The notes beneath the pieces are model-generated. The model made no database searches. It was not told the origin of the DNA and saw only the letters and a list, made by a program, of their open reading frames with translations. The position numbers were made by a program, and so were the translations under genes. From the NCBI GenBank assembly GCA_022559985.1, contig JAFJTR010000040.1, forward strand, positions 202,372-266,371: a DNA stretch of 64,000 nucleotides. Reading direction: 5' to 3'. This document shows, piece after piece, positions 23,401-35,053 of this stretch. The stretch is from Parastagonospora avenae f. sp. tritici 18332-5. Taxonomy: Eukaryota > Ascomycota > Dothideomycetes > Pleosporales > Phaeosphaeriaceae. Numbering within the stretch: position 1 is the first letter of the stretch; the number at the start of each line of letters is the position of its first letter.

Positions 23401-26400
23401 AGGATCCGCTTGCCCGCATCCGACAAGCACTAGTTCCAGCCACTCTAGTGCCCAGGTCTGCCCTGAGATCTCCAGCTTTACATGCGTCACAGACTCGCCT
23501 CCCGAAAGAGGAAGGTCATTCGTCCAAGCTGGCCTCGGTTCACTTTGCAATTTCTGTACGAGCGATTATGTCATCCTGAAATATGATACTTGAAAGAACT
23601 TGCCCTTGCGATGACAGTCTTTAGTGCGCACAGAAATAAGAATTGGCGTCTGAGTCCAAAAGGATCGGACCCAGGATCTTTGCGCAGTGATGCCGCTAAA
23701 TTCGAACAGATGCACCGTCGAACGGGAGCGGGAGCCAACAAGTTCGCAATGCGAGCAACACCGCTTGGGGTGAACCATTGTAGGTGGAATTATGCGAAAA
23801 TCTCTAAGGAGTGTACTTCACAATGAAGTGCGGCTCGGAGATGATTCATGTTGCTCCACGCATATTTCCCGGACGTGTACGATCAGACATCTGCCCGAAA
23901 AACCATGCTCGGACGAAAATCTCTGTCCATCGCGGGCCTGGATGCTCACAGACATTCAATCGGAATGCCCCCATATGTACTTGGAAAACGACACAGCGCT
24001 GGTCGCGGTGGAAAGCATAATCTAATCACGATAGACTTGCGAGAACAATCGGCCAAGACCCGCGGTATACACCGTACCTTTGAGTACAGAATGAGATCTG
24101 GAGAACGCATTATTGCCAGCATGACTTTGAGGCATACAGGTCACACTGACATGGGCAACGACCCCTGGCCCAGCACCAGGCCGGTCTATGTGGCTTGCCC
24201 AAGCTCTCGGCCTCTTCAAATCAAACGACTCACGTGGCGAAAGTGCACAGACTCACAAATCGTACCCCATCTGTTTTTATCTCGACTCAACACCAGACCC
24301 TGGCACACTTTCCGGTGTATCGGATCGCGAAGCTCCGTAGCGTACACGTAACTTTTACAATCGTTTTTTGTCAAATTTTCGAGTGCTAATTCAGCTCTTT
24401 AAGTACTTGAGTCGCTCGCAGCTGCTTCCAACGTGTTTTCACATTTCAGATCAAAGTTTGGATATGCTTCTCCGAGCTCTTCCGTGCAAGACTGCTGCCT
24501 TTGAGACCGCGGCATTTTGCGCACAACTGACGGCCCACCTTCCGTTTTCATACGCTGACCGCCTGTGGAAAGCAGATTTCTAGCCATACCGACCAGGATC
24601 ATGCATAAGAACCCTGGTCAGAGTGCCAAGCGTGCATACTATGCATTGCATTCCATACTCCACTCGAAGCCCACTAATAAACCTTGAGGATGTATTGAAG
24701 ATCAAAGGCGTTGCGCGATTGGTTGGCGCGTGTTTCCGTCGTTCGCACAGCCTTCCATCCGAATCATTTCGGACACGGAAACGCTGGTGATCACTTGCTG
24801 AGAGCAGAGACGTTGCAAGGCGGAGTCACTTCAAATCGGCCAGCGTTACTGCACATCATAATTTTGGCATGTGTAGCTTGTGCTAGTCACGTCAGGGGTG
24901 AACTTCGGGTCACGCCTCTGGATCTGCAGAATCCTCGCAACGCCTACGCGCCTACTCTCTCCTATAGCCGTCCAATGTTTGTCCACCTCGTGGGCAATAC
25001 AGACTTATGAGACAAAGCGAGCAGGCCGCTTGCGATCTCTGCCATGGCCACGCTTAGTATGCAACCTCCCCACGCTCAGGGCTGAGATCTTGCTGCCCAG
25101 GCAAGAACACTCGATATCCCCGAAGCATCTATGCACTCCTCCACCAATGATTCCGGGCATACCTATTTTATCGCCCAATTGCATTTTCGTATCTTTCAGT
25201 GTTCCATCAGACACTCCACAGTGCGACCCGTCATAATTTACTCCGTATGACGATTCTGAACGAGAACATACCACTGGTCACGCGAGATCTGACAAATAAC
25301 GCCCAGACGTAAGCTGCATGCGAGGCTGGACCTCCTAGAATGACCGAAGAATGCCCGGACCCGAGTGCAGAGATCACTCCTTGCGAACTTGCTCGATTCG
25401 AATTCGCGTGAACGTCGGGGCAAAACTCATGGTTCACGCTTGTATTCTCCAGCATCTATCCCCACCGGCAACTTTGCCTCGGTAGGTTGGCGCTTCCGTT
25501 TATTCTTGCCTTGGAAAAGACGAACATCAGCGGAGACGAGCCTGGTACGCGTGCACAACCTTATATATCCAATTCCACCATTGTTTGCTATCAGTCATGC
25601 TTATGGTTCCGCCCATGCTTGAGTCATTCCCGCTCTCGGAGGTTTGCTGAATCGTTCAAGATTGCGTGATCATCAGGTCACTGAAATGCGAAAACCCCAC
25701 TTACCAACAGAGATCGGATACGGCACACTCTATGGCACCCGGCATGTTAACCTTTTGCATGTAAACGAACGCTAGCCATCGATTTGTTCCAGCTCCTGGC
25801 CCCTGGGACTGGCTGACCTTCTTCCGTCGTCAATCGATAAAGCTTCTTCAAAACATTTGTCCATGATTAGGAACATGAAACCGGACTCAGCCACAACTAC
25901 CAACATCATCGACTGTAGCACAAACCTAAATTTGCGAAGCGTGGCGCTTGGGGCAACTCATCGGCATCATGCCTAATTCCGTACATCACATCTAGCAGCC
26001 ACAAGGAGCAAATATCCGAGACATTGAATCCCATCGTATGCATCATCAAACGATTACGAATGCGAGTATAGACAGCATTACTCGTGGCTGCAATATTTCG
26101 TCACGCTCACTCAGCACAGGGTTCATAATCCATATTACGTTCCTGAACCATGATCAAACCAGCCAACATCGAGAAAACAATTGTGCGACGCCGCGGACAG
26201 TCACTGGGCCTGGGTTCCTGCGCTATGTCACGGGTACCAATCGTTGGGACTTATTCCGCTCAGTACCACGATATAATCGGCTTCTGCCGAAAAAGCATCG
26301 CCGTGCTCACAGTCCAATCTCGGAATGCGAAGTAGAGTACCTTACATACACTCGGGCATACCGTATCACAATCTTTGCTGTTAATTTCCAACAAATTCAA

Positions 26401-29400
26401 TTCACCTCATTTCCAATGCCTCCGAGGCTACGGAGCAGGTTAGCCGACGAGAAGTGATGTCGGCAAGCATGATGACGACGGGCTCGAAGGACTGTCGGCA
26501 GACCGGAAACACCCCGTCGATTTCGGCGAACTGTAGAACGATGCCCGCCACGGTGTTTGGTACACTACTGCGGGAATTCGGTCTGGTCCCGCGAACCCCT
26601 CGGGGTATACTCCGCCAGCGCCGCTCTTGACCTCAGGAAATATCGAGGAGCAGCACATTGAACGCGCGGTCATCGAATCACCGCACCCGGAACACTCTGA
26701 TCCAACACGAGCTCTGATGCGGGAATCAAGGCAGCGGGCAAGCCACATGCCCAGTTCATGGTCATGAGAAGGAAAAGCGATATTGCACTCCTGGAAGTTA
26801 CCGTCAGTGATGGACCACGGCGAATACCCCCGTCAATGGAGGCCTAGACAAAGGAGTCTCGAAGCAGTGTCCGATGGCCGTCTCTCGTCGCCCATGATTT
26901 CCACTTCTCACAGAAGCGCATGTGAGACTGTCCTCTTTCTCAGCTTGTTCAGGCCATGAACGCTCAAATTAACTACTTGCACTGTCGACTTGCCAGTCCG
27001 CAACCTAGCGGTCGCAAACTAACCAGCCGCATCGGAAAGTCCGTTACTTGACAGCTTGCTCGCGCAGCAGCCCGTTCGAGCGCCAGCAGCGGCAACTTGC
27101 TTGTCGCCGCCGTTTTGTATCACCGTCGAGAGGCTGGCTCACGACGGAACGTGTTTAGCTGCGAGTCTATGTTGACATCGCAGCTGTGTCGGTGAACAAT
27201 GATTGCACGATCAAGAAGTGATGCAGGGCTCTCCATGTGAGCCTTCTCGATTAATGACATTAATGTTCAGTAGCGATGCTCACAGTCCTATCGAATTTGT
27301 GAACGTAACTTCTACACTCAATATCGGAAAACATTTCCGTTACTCGCTAGTTCGTTGAGCCTGGACGATTTCAGGTCACTCACTTCGTCTATGCTACGTG
27401 AAAGGAGGCACAGTTTTGAGCTCACTTGAGTCAAATTGGCACCCACTGACTGCGCATATCGTCACCGTGACTTACCCCGTGATACTGCTGCAGTACTTTC
27501 CATTGCGCACACCCACTCGCAAATTCAAGCATCCGTATCTGAGTCCCAGTGATACTCTTCCTCAGTCTCGCTCCATTTCCTCCCAGCACCGGGTTAGCCA
27601 TCTGATCCCCACCGTATTTGGTGGACTTGGGGACCGATTGCGTCATGAGCGAATTAGCTATCTACTCCTCCTCCTCACTAATGTCCCAGCCCCCTTCGAT
27701 CTCCGATTGCTTTCTACACTGATACATATCGTCCCGAGTATGGCATCGGGAGCCACTCTCCACTCTTAGTCTACATCAAAAAGCCTAAGTGGTGCTTACC
27801 CGAGAGATTTAGCTGCCTTGATGGTACACCATCGGACCCAGAGCGAGCAAATTATCCCACAACCCCGCAAAAGATGCTATGGCGATCTCTTAATCGCCGA
27901 TTTCTTCGCCCCTACAATATGATACGTATCCGCGGACCAGACTAGTGCGCGATTATCTTCACTGCAAAGTCTGGCCGTTTGCGTATGAGAAGCATCACCA
28001 ACCACCATTTGAAAAGTTCGCGCCCAGGTTCTCTGCCATCCTTGCGCACCCCACATGAGCAAAATGCCACATCATGATGCGATGCTTATACTGGTACGAT
28101 GACCAGCACATGCATATGAAAGCGTAAAGAGGGTCGATCTGATCCCGTCCGCTTCCGGATATCAAGACTTGTGGAACTGGTTCGTGGGGCGTGGGCGTTC
28201 CGTTGCAGATATGACCCATGGGGATGGTTGCCTCGAATAATCTTCGTTTGATTTTGCAGGATAGATGCGGGAGATGTGTGTTGGATAGATGCATGTTCCG
28301 CGTCCTGCCCGGCGTACTGTAGACGTACGATAGGTGTAGTCTTTTACACTGCTTCCTATGTTAAGTGAGGCGGGTTGAGTATCATTCGGAACCACACAAA
28401 AGAAGTTTTGGTTTCTTTGGATTCACCCGTGAACATGTATCTTCATTTGTGTCGCTACTTTATATGATATCTGCTGTGGTGATTGGGGACTAAAAAGGCA
28501 AGTCTTTGCGCATGACCCAAGTCCTAGTGCATGGGTGCATGTATCGGAACTCCAAGTTTCTGCACAGAATAGTATGAAACACGAGCAAGTATATCCTAGA
28601 ACCATCATTGACCTCGTTAAAGCTTGTGCTTTATGGCTGTGTTCAAATCGGAGCTGTTCCTGCGCGTATCTGTGTGCTAGATACCTCATTGTAATCCAGG
28701 AATATCTAACTAAGCTTCATACCATACTAAGCAATGTAAGCCAACGCCATCGTTTGTAGTTCTTTTCAAAAAAAAAATGCTGAGATAGACATATCAACAA
28801 GAGCTTGCCAGCATTGCAGGAATCTTCTAGTTGGCTCCCCCAGCGCGCAGCACAATTAGAAAATCTTAGCGACCTAAACTTCGCTGTGCACACTTCACAT
28901 AGTAGTATGTGGCAACATGGACTTTGGGAGATCCTCACTCTTCAGTTTGTTTGCCCCATCGGCATTTCTTTATGACTCCCAGACGGAGTGAGCCCGTGCG
29001 TGTCCCCTTCGGGTCCGTATACCCAACACCCGATCTCCGAGACATGCACAGGCAGTGCCAATTCCACACACATGAACCTTGCGGGACGATGAAATAGTAC
29101 CATGATATACATGCGGCATCTATATTTCCCGTCATTGTATCAGATCACGGTAATCACTATCTGGGACGCATGAGTTCGCCCGGCGTTTCAATGTTTCAAT
29201 GTTTCAATGTTTCAATGTTTCAATGTTTCAATGTTTCAATGTTTCAATGTTTCAATGTTTCAATGTTTCAATGGAGCAGTCGTGGCAAGTAGACCGTTGT
29301 TCAAATGTCCTGCTTTGAAAACCAATGCAATGTGTCTTCGTGCAAAGAGCAGGAGTGCGGTCGGCATAGGCACCGCGGCTCTCCAAAGTAAGTCCGTTTG

Positions 29401-29834
29401 GCTCGCGACCAGGCATCTGTAGACCAATGAGGCTACGCTGTTCGCAAACCATATTTACACATGATGCCAAGAATCGAGGTCGATTTCACGATTTCATGAT
29501 AGGTAAATAAACAGGTTGAAGAAAGTGTGTTCTATATTGGTATTATGGTAGCAGACTTTTGAGATGTAACGCCACCACTCCATCATGCAGAATGGCTAGA
29601 GACCAGTTGTGATCGTGAAAGAAATGCCAGTCTAAAAAGTGAAAATGCATGCTCGCCTTACCATCCTTGGTGGTATGTGTGGCAAGGCCGTCCTCAGGGG
29701 TATCAGCGCGTTGCGCGGTGTTCCGTTGCGGTAATGAACGAAGAGTATGAAATGAGACCAGACATGATGTGTCGTGGGCACCGTTCAAAAGGGCCTCATG
29801 CGTCTCATGAGAGGTCTTGACACAATCAAACGAA
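20496..29834. other. 9.3-kb region without a supported gene
   Basis: Between the con7 start and the dbp2 stop codon, both strands show only short, mutually overlapping frames without domains, convincing splice chains or tRNAs. The con7-proximal ~2 kb is GC-rich and may hold promoter and 5' leader. The middle (about 23-28 kb) is near-random in composition. An octamer tandem repeat lies at 29185-29272. Unannotated non-coding RNA cannot be excluded by eye. Confidence 0.5.
29185..29272. repeat. Octamer tandem repeat, 11 copies of GTTTCAAT
   Basis: Eleven exact head-to-tail copies of an 8-bp unit, 88 bp in total, with no interruptions or spacers. The unit is not a multiple of three, so any frame through it gives a 24-nt peptide period, and the open frame seen there is an artefact of this. 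The lack of spacers excludes a CRISPR array. It lies about 560 bp beyond the dbp2 stop. Exact identity suggests recent slippage expansion, so it is probably length-polymorphic. Confidence 0.97.
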
Positions 29835-32436
29835 TTACCACCGGCTGTTGCGGATAGGATCGTTGTTACCGCCAGTCCGTCCTGAACAGAGTCAATATGA
29901 CATCGATGCTAGTAGGAGGGATTGTGCCTACCACCACGGCCACCGCCGCGACCTCCACCACGGCCACGGCCACCTCCCCAGCGACCACCTCCGCCGCCGC
30001 CACCACCATAGCGGGCCATCTCATGAAGGCGAGGGTCAATCTGCTGCTTGGACTCTGTAAGGATCTGGACAAGGTCGCGAGCCTGCTTGGAGTCTGAGCT
30101 CATGTTAGCTGAGTTGCTTCAATTGCAATGTCGGTAGGTAGGTACATACTCTCAGTAGTGAAGAGGGTGATGGCGGTACCATTGGCACCAGCACGACCGG
30201 TACGACCAATGCGGTGAACGTAGTCTTCCGAGTTGTTCGGGTAGTCATAGTTCAGCACATGGGTAATGTTACGAACGTCTTAAAAGAAAAAGGTTAGCAT
30301 GAAATCAACGAGATGATCAAAACGACGATCGGATATGATCGCGTGAAGCTGCAGTATGTTGCATAATGCTTCCGTCTCTGTGCGCTAACGACGATGGTCA
30401 TGGCATTCGAGTCCAGTGGAAAGGCTGTGGTAAATCTCCTGGTCCGGAAACCCTTGATAGATACTGGGACTTTGGGGAAGTCAAGATATCTCAGCTTGCT
30501 TCAGTAGTATACCGGAGTGATACTTGAAACAAGAAGTGGCATAGAGCGAAAGGCTTCGCTGTTATGCCCAAGGATCCCTGGAAATCAGATGCGAGAAACA
30601 CTAAAAGCCCTGGACGATGTCATGGAAGCGATAGGAGCGAGCGCACAAGACGACCTAGCAAAGCACAATGGCAGTTCACGCATAGCAATATTCGGGGGAG
30701 GGGGGATGGGAGGGTGAGGGGGATTTGCAATCATACCAATACCACGCGATGCTACATCGGTAGCAACCATGATGGGGCTCTTGCCGGTCTTGAACTCGTT
30801 CAGGACCCAATCGCGCTCGTTTTGCTGCTTGTCGCCGTGAATGGCTGGGGTCTGTTAGTACATGGTCGGAGATTCATGTAGAGTCAACTTACAAAGCGCC
30901 GGCCATCCGTCTTGCCGGAGGAATCGGGTAATCTCGTCAGCAACACGCTTGGTGCCTGTGAAGACCAGGACCTTGTTCGCCTTGTCGTTCATGATCTGCT
31001 CAAGATGCTTGGCCATGCGGTCGCGCTTCTCGAACTCTGAGACGACCTCGACGATCTGCTGAATGCGGTGGTTGGCGGACAGCTCCATGGAACCAATGTT
31101 GACCTGGATCCAATCGTTCTGGTAGTCGGCAGCCAGCTGTCGGACTTCCTTGGGCCAGGTAGCCGACCACATGCAAGTCTGACGATCGGGGCGAATTTGG
31201 CCGATGATCTTGCGGATTTGAGGCTCGAAACCCATGTCAAGCATACGGTCAGCCTCGTCGAGGACAAGGTAGGTAATGCGGCGCAAGTTGGTCTTTCCAG
31301 CCTCGAGCATGTCGATGAGACGTCCGGGAGTAGCGATGCAGACTTCGACACCGCGGGCGAGATCACGGATTTGAGGACCCTTGGGGACACCACCGTAAAC
31401 GCAGGTGTTTCGGATGCGCGATGACTTTCCGAATTTGCTGATCTCTTGCTGAATCTGGACAGCCAACTCACGGGTGGGGGCGAGGATGAGGACGATGGGA
31501 CCGTCGCCAGGAGCGAGAAGAGGCTGAGCGTTGATGTGGACAATAGCGGGAAGACAGTAGGTAAGGGTCTTTCCGGAACCAGTCTCAGCGACACCGACGA
31601 CATCTCGACCGGACAAGGCCATGGGCCAGCCCTGGGCCTGAATGGCGGTGGGCTTGTCGAAACCCTGTGCCTTGACCTCGCTCATAACGTAGCTTGGGAA
31701 ACCAGCCTCGTCGAAGGTCGTGACAGGCTTGGGAATGTTTGTGCCCTGGACGGTCATCTGGTGCTCCTTGCGGTAGGCATCGACCTCAGCGGGTGTGCGC
31801 GCAGTAACAGCAGGGTCCTCCTTGTAGAAAGACTTCTCGAACTTGGGCATCGAATCGAGATCTGCATCTTGTTAGTGTTGCTTTTGCTAGGAATTGTGAA
31901 TGTTGCATACCCCAAGTCTGCGTCTTCAGGCCCTGGCCGAGCGCGGACATGCGGTCGCCGCCATCGCGTCCACCGCCAAATCCACCGCCTCCGCCGTAGC
32001 CACCACCACCGTAGCCACCTCCTCCACCACCGGAGTATCCGCCGCCGCCTCCACCGTAGCCGCCGCCGCCACTAACGAAATGTTAGCCAATGTTCATATA
32101 GGAGAGAGTGATGAGAGAAGGGGCTTCTACGCTATCGCAGCAAGTACGTGACCGCCCGCTTGACCTACAACAGCAAGTGAAGCAAGCGCGGTCGCCGAAC
32201 TCAATCTGCGCGCAGAAGATGATGAGCAAAGAGAAGTAGCAGAGGGATGGGGCTTCCAAAAATCGCGACACTGGTGCCTGTCCCGTGTTTAGGGGGATAT
32301 CGTCCTACCCGTACGACTTGTATTGGCTTGAGTAGTCGTAATTATTGTACGCTCCGCTTCCTGTGTTGCTATGTTCGTACCCGTAGCCGCCGCCGCCGCC
32401 ATCGCGACCGCCGCCGTATCCTCCGCCGTAAGACAT
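29835..32436 (-). CDS. dbp2: DEAD-box ATP-dependent RNA helicase Dbp2
   Basis: Seven exons: 32309-32436, 31911-32071, 30893-31861, 30737-30844, 30150-30278, 29932-30093 and 29835-29881, giving 567 aa. The N-terminus is Gly/Tyr-rich. Helicase motifs follow: Q motif (GFDKPTAIQAQGWP), I (AETGSGKT, about 188-195), PTRELAVQI, TPGRLID, II (DEAD, about 298-301), III (SAT), V (ATDVASRGIG) and VI (HRIGRTGRAG). An RGG-rich tail ends NDPIRNSRW. The last 50-nt intron is inferred; if retained, the protein would end RHNPSY instead. The fourth intron is 458 nt and sits between SRGIG and DVRNI. Dbp2 unwinds RNA in mRNP assembly, nonsense-mediated decay and ribosome biogenesis. Yeast DBP2 also has a long intron reported to mediate autoregulation. 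Confidence 0.95.
30279..30736 (-). promoter_or_regulatory. Long (458 nt) dbp2 intron inside the helicase core
   Basis: Minus strand: a GTATGA donor directly after the SRGIG codons, a GCTAACC branch box and a TTTTTCTTTTAAG acceptor. The other introns of this gene are 48-56 nt, apart from the 237-nt first intron, so this one is 8-10 times longer than most. A C-rich tract (CCCCTCACCCTCCCATCCCCC) occurs near the donor on the transcribed strand. Known from yeast: the long DBP2 intron is tied to feedback control by Dbp2 protein. A regulatory role here is inferred from position and length only. Confidence 0.55.
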
Positions 32437-32844
32437 GTTGCGAAGTTTCGGTAGTGACCGGTGTCAAAGAGCAGATAACAAAGTGAAGAGAACGGAATGT
32501 GAGATCTGCAACTGCGAAAGTGTAGAAGATGCAGAAAAGCGACTGTGATGTGTCGCTGAATGTGCGGTAATGGAGTGCACAGAAAAGTCGAGAGTGAGTG
32601 AGTGGTAGGAGAAGGAGGGCGAGCGACAGAAAAGGTCGGTGCCTTTGCCTCGTCGGACGCGCTTGCACAAATTTCCTGGCCTTGGCAGACGCTAAAGGCG
32701 CCCTGCATTTTCTGCCTGCCTTATCATCACGTGCAAGTCGCCACTGCTGCCCACATCCATCGCAACCAACATCGTCAAAAATTAATCTCATCACGCTGGC
32801 CCGTAGTACTCACGAATTCACATCGTATTACCGACTTCCACTCT

Positions 32845-34771
32845 TCAAGATGACACCCGGTGGGTTTTCAGTCCCATGTCCCAGAAGCCCCTTTCCATCT
32901 GTGGCAGGTTAGCTTCGGCAGGCACAAACATCACGGTCGGCAAACGGCAGGACTTACGTTTGTCGCATGGATGAATATGCGCGCTAGCTCCTCGACTCTC
33001 GCGACTGATTGCTTGCCCGCATGCTCCTCGATCAAGTCTGAGCCTCGCACCATCGCGTCCATGTACTCTTGTCCGACGTACTGCTCGATCCACGCCCAGT
33101 ACCTGCTACCCTCCCTTACAGTCTTTGGATCTTCGTAAAGGCGTCTGGCAATCATGCCGTAGCCTATGAGACAGGGAAGCAGAGCAACTTGCAAGGCCAG
33201 CCAGTCTTGGGATTGCCCGATGTCGAGGACATAGCGTGTGTATGCGGTGGTTGCTGATCAAACATTAGTCTGCAGTGACTAGCGTAGCATCGACCGACTT
33301 ACCTTGATCTTCCTCTTGTTCAGTGATATCAGCCTCCTCAAGGCCGTACTCCTTGCAGAAGTCAATGTGCAGCTGTATCTCCTTCTGTAACGTGACGACC
33401 TGTTGGACCGATCGACCGATGTCCTTGAGAGAGCTGGACTTGTATGCCGAGAGAGCGGTCGCCCTTGCGAACTGTACAAGGAAGAGGTAGTCTTGTATCA
33501 TGTAATACCTAAAATTCTCCACCGGCAGCGTGCCGTCTCCCATGCGTTGGACGAAATCATGCTGGGTGTACTGCTTCCATGGTCCCTGGATATCTTCTCT
33601 GTCTAAGAGGTAGGGAATGAAACGACCGCTGTGGTTGTCAGTTACGAGACAAAAACTTCGAAAGGGAGATACCTACGGTGTGAAAGGCAAAGTGTATGTC
33701 GAGTGAAAATGGTTGATAGGTCCACTCCCGTGACCTAGGCTTACACTCGTCTTGATCCCTGCCTCCACATAGTGATTCGCTTGCTTCACCGCCTTCACCA
33801 TACTCATTCCAGCAGCGAGATTACATGCTATGGCAGCTTCTTGGGTGTCAGTAGCGTTCTTCATATACTTAAAAAAGGTTCGACTCACAGGCAAGGGAGC
33901 ACCCAGTGCCGTGCGTGTTGTTGGTCTTTAGGTACTCACTCTCCATCAATGTAAGCCCGCTCTCTCCAACTAACACATTCAGTACCACTTCATTCTCGCT
34001 CTCTGCCTTGCTGACCACCTTTCCTCGGGTCAGTGGCAAGTGACCACCTTTCAGCAGGACCCATCTTGGCCCCAGCCCTTGGATTTGGTGTGCCATGGCT
34101 ATGATATCTTCGACATTTTCTGGTTCTCTTACTTCAACGCCTGCAATATTGAGAAGAAGTTTCGCTTCTGGTAAGTTTGGAGTGAGAATTGTTGTCAGTG
34201 GTAGAAGATGGTTGATGAGTGTGGATACGGCTGCCTCTGGGAGAAGTTGTGAGCCAGACGTTGACACCATGACCTACCGTTGATTAGCACAAACACGTTC
34301 AACGCTACGCACTTTGCATTGCCGACGAGTGTTTTGGTGTTCATACAGGATCGACCACAGTGGTAGCGACGTCGTATCTCCGAAGTGCAGCGGCTACAAC
34401 CTCAATTGACTCCGCAGATGCTAGCATACCTGCAAATCATCAGCAGGTTGCATATCAAAAGCGACAGAATGGTTCACCAGTCTTGACTACGTCGACTCCA
34501 ACGTCTTGACATACTGCATCAATCTGCTTCTGCAGAAATTGCGGTGGTATGTGATGGATGTCTTGGACGCCAAGAGTGTTCTGTGCTGTGAGGGCGCTCG
34601 TAGCAGTCATCGCATAGCACCCATGCGCAGCAATAACTTTCTGGTCGGCTTCTAGACCCCTGCCACATACAAGTTAGTGAAGTGGGTGGGCGGGTGTCAA
34701 GCTAGGATGTATGCATACGCCCCACCGGAGCTATCAGATCCAGCGATCACCAGGATACGTTTTGCTGCCAT
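32845..34771 (-). CDS. thi20: Bifunctional HMP/HMP-P kinase and thiaminase II-type (TenA) protein, Thi20-like
   Basis: Eight exons (34719-34771, 34478-34659, 34347-34429, 33889-34273, 33677-33836, 33303-33628, 32958-33253, 32845-32898) give 512 aa. The N-terminal ThiD/ribokinase-fold half shows ILVIAGSDSSGGAGLEAD at the start, LTPNLPEA, VLLKGGH and the nucleotide-binding NTHGTGCSLASA. The C-terminal half is TenA-like (FRYYMIQDYLFLVQFARA, IDFCKEYGLEEADIT). The kinase phosphorylates hydroxymethylpyrimidine and its monophosphate for thiamine synthesis; the TenA half hydrolyses damaged thiamine or aminopyrimidine to salvage HMP. MAAKRILV is chosen as the start because it abuts the first strand; an in-frame ATG 36 codons upstream is unlikely. 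No TPP-riboswitch core was recognised in its introns. Confidence 0.93.
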
Positions 34772-35053
34772 GATGGACTGTAAGGAGTGGACTTGGTGTA
34801 GAAGAATGTTCTGGACTTTGGAAGTTCTGAGGTAACATTTGCGAGCCCCGCTATCCGGGACTAGGCGAGACCACGTCATTGTTCATATAATTCCGCGACG
34901 AACGACGTAGAGGTTACAATTGTAACCAATTTTCCTTCGCTGCATGTCACCTGCTCCGCCCAATCATGTTCTGAACCGTTCCTGCATGTACTTGAGGTAG
35001 GTATCTGTGACCTCACCATATTAGGTGAAGGCTGTGCCGCGCTGCCATCTTGC

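Noticed and set aside
29185..29272. CRISPR-like array
   Set aside because: The repeats are 8 bp and directly abutting with no spacers; a slippage repeat in a eukaryotic genome.
32899..34718. TPP riboswitch in thi20 introns
   Set aside because: The introns are 48-73 nt and none shows the conserved CUGAGA/thi-box core; too short for the aptamer.
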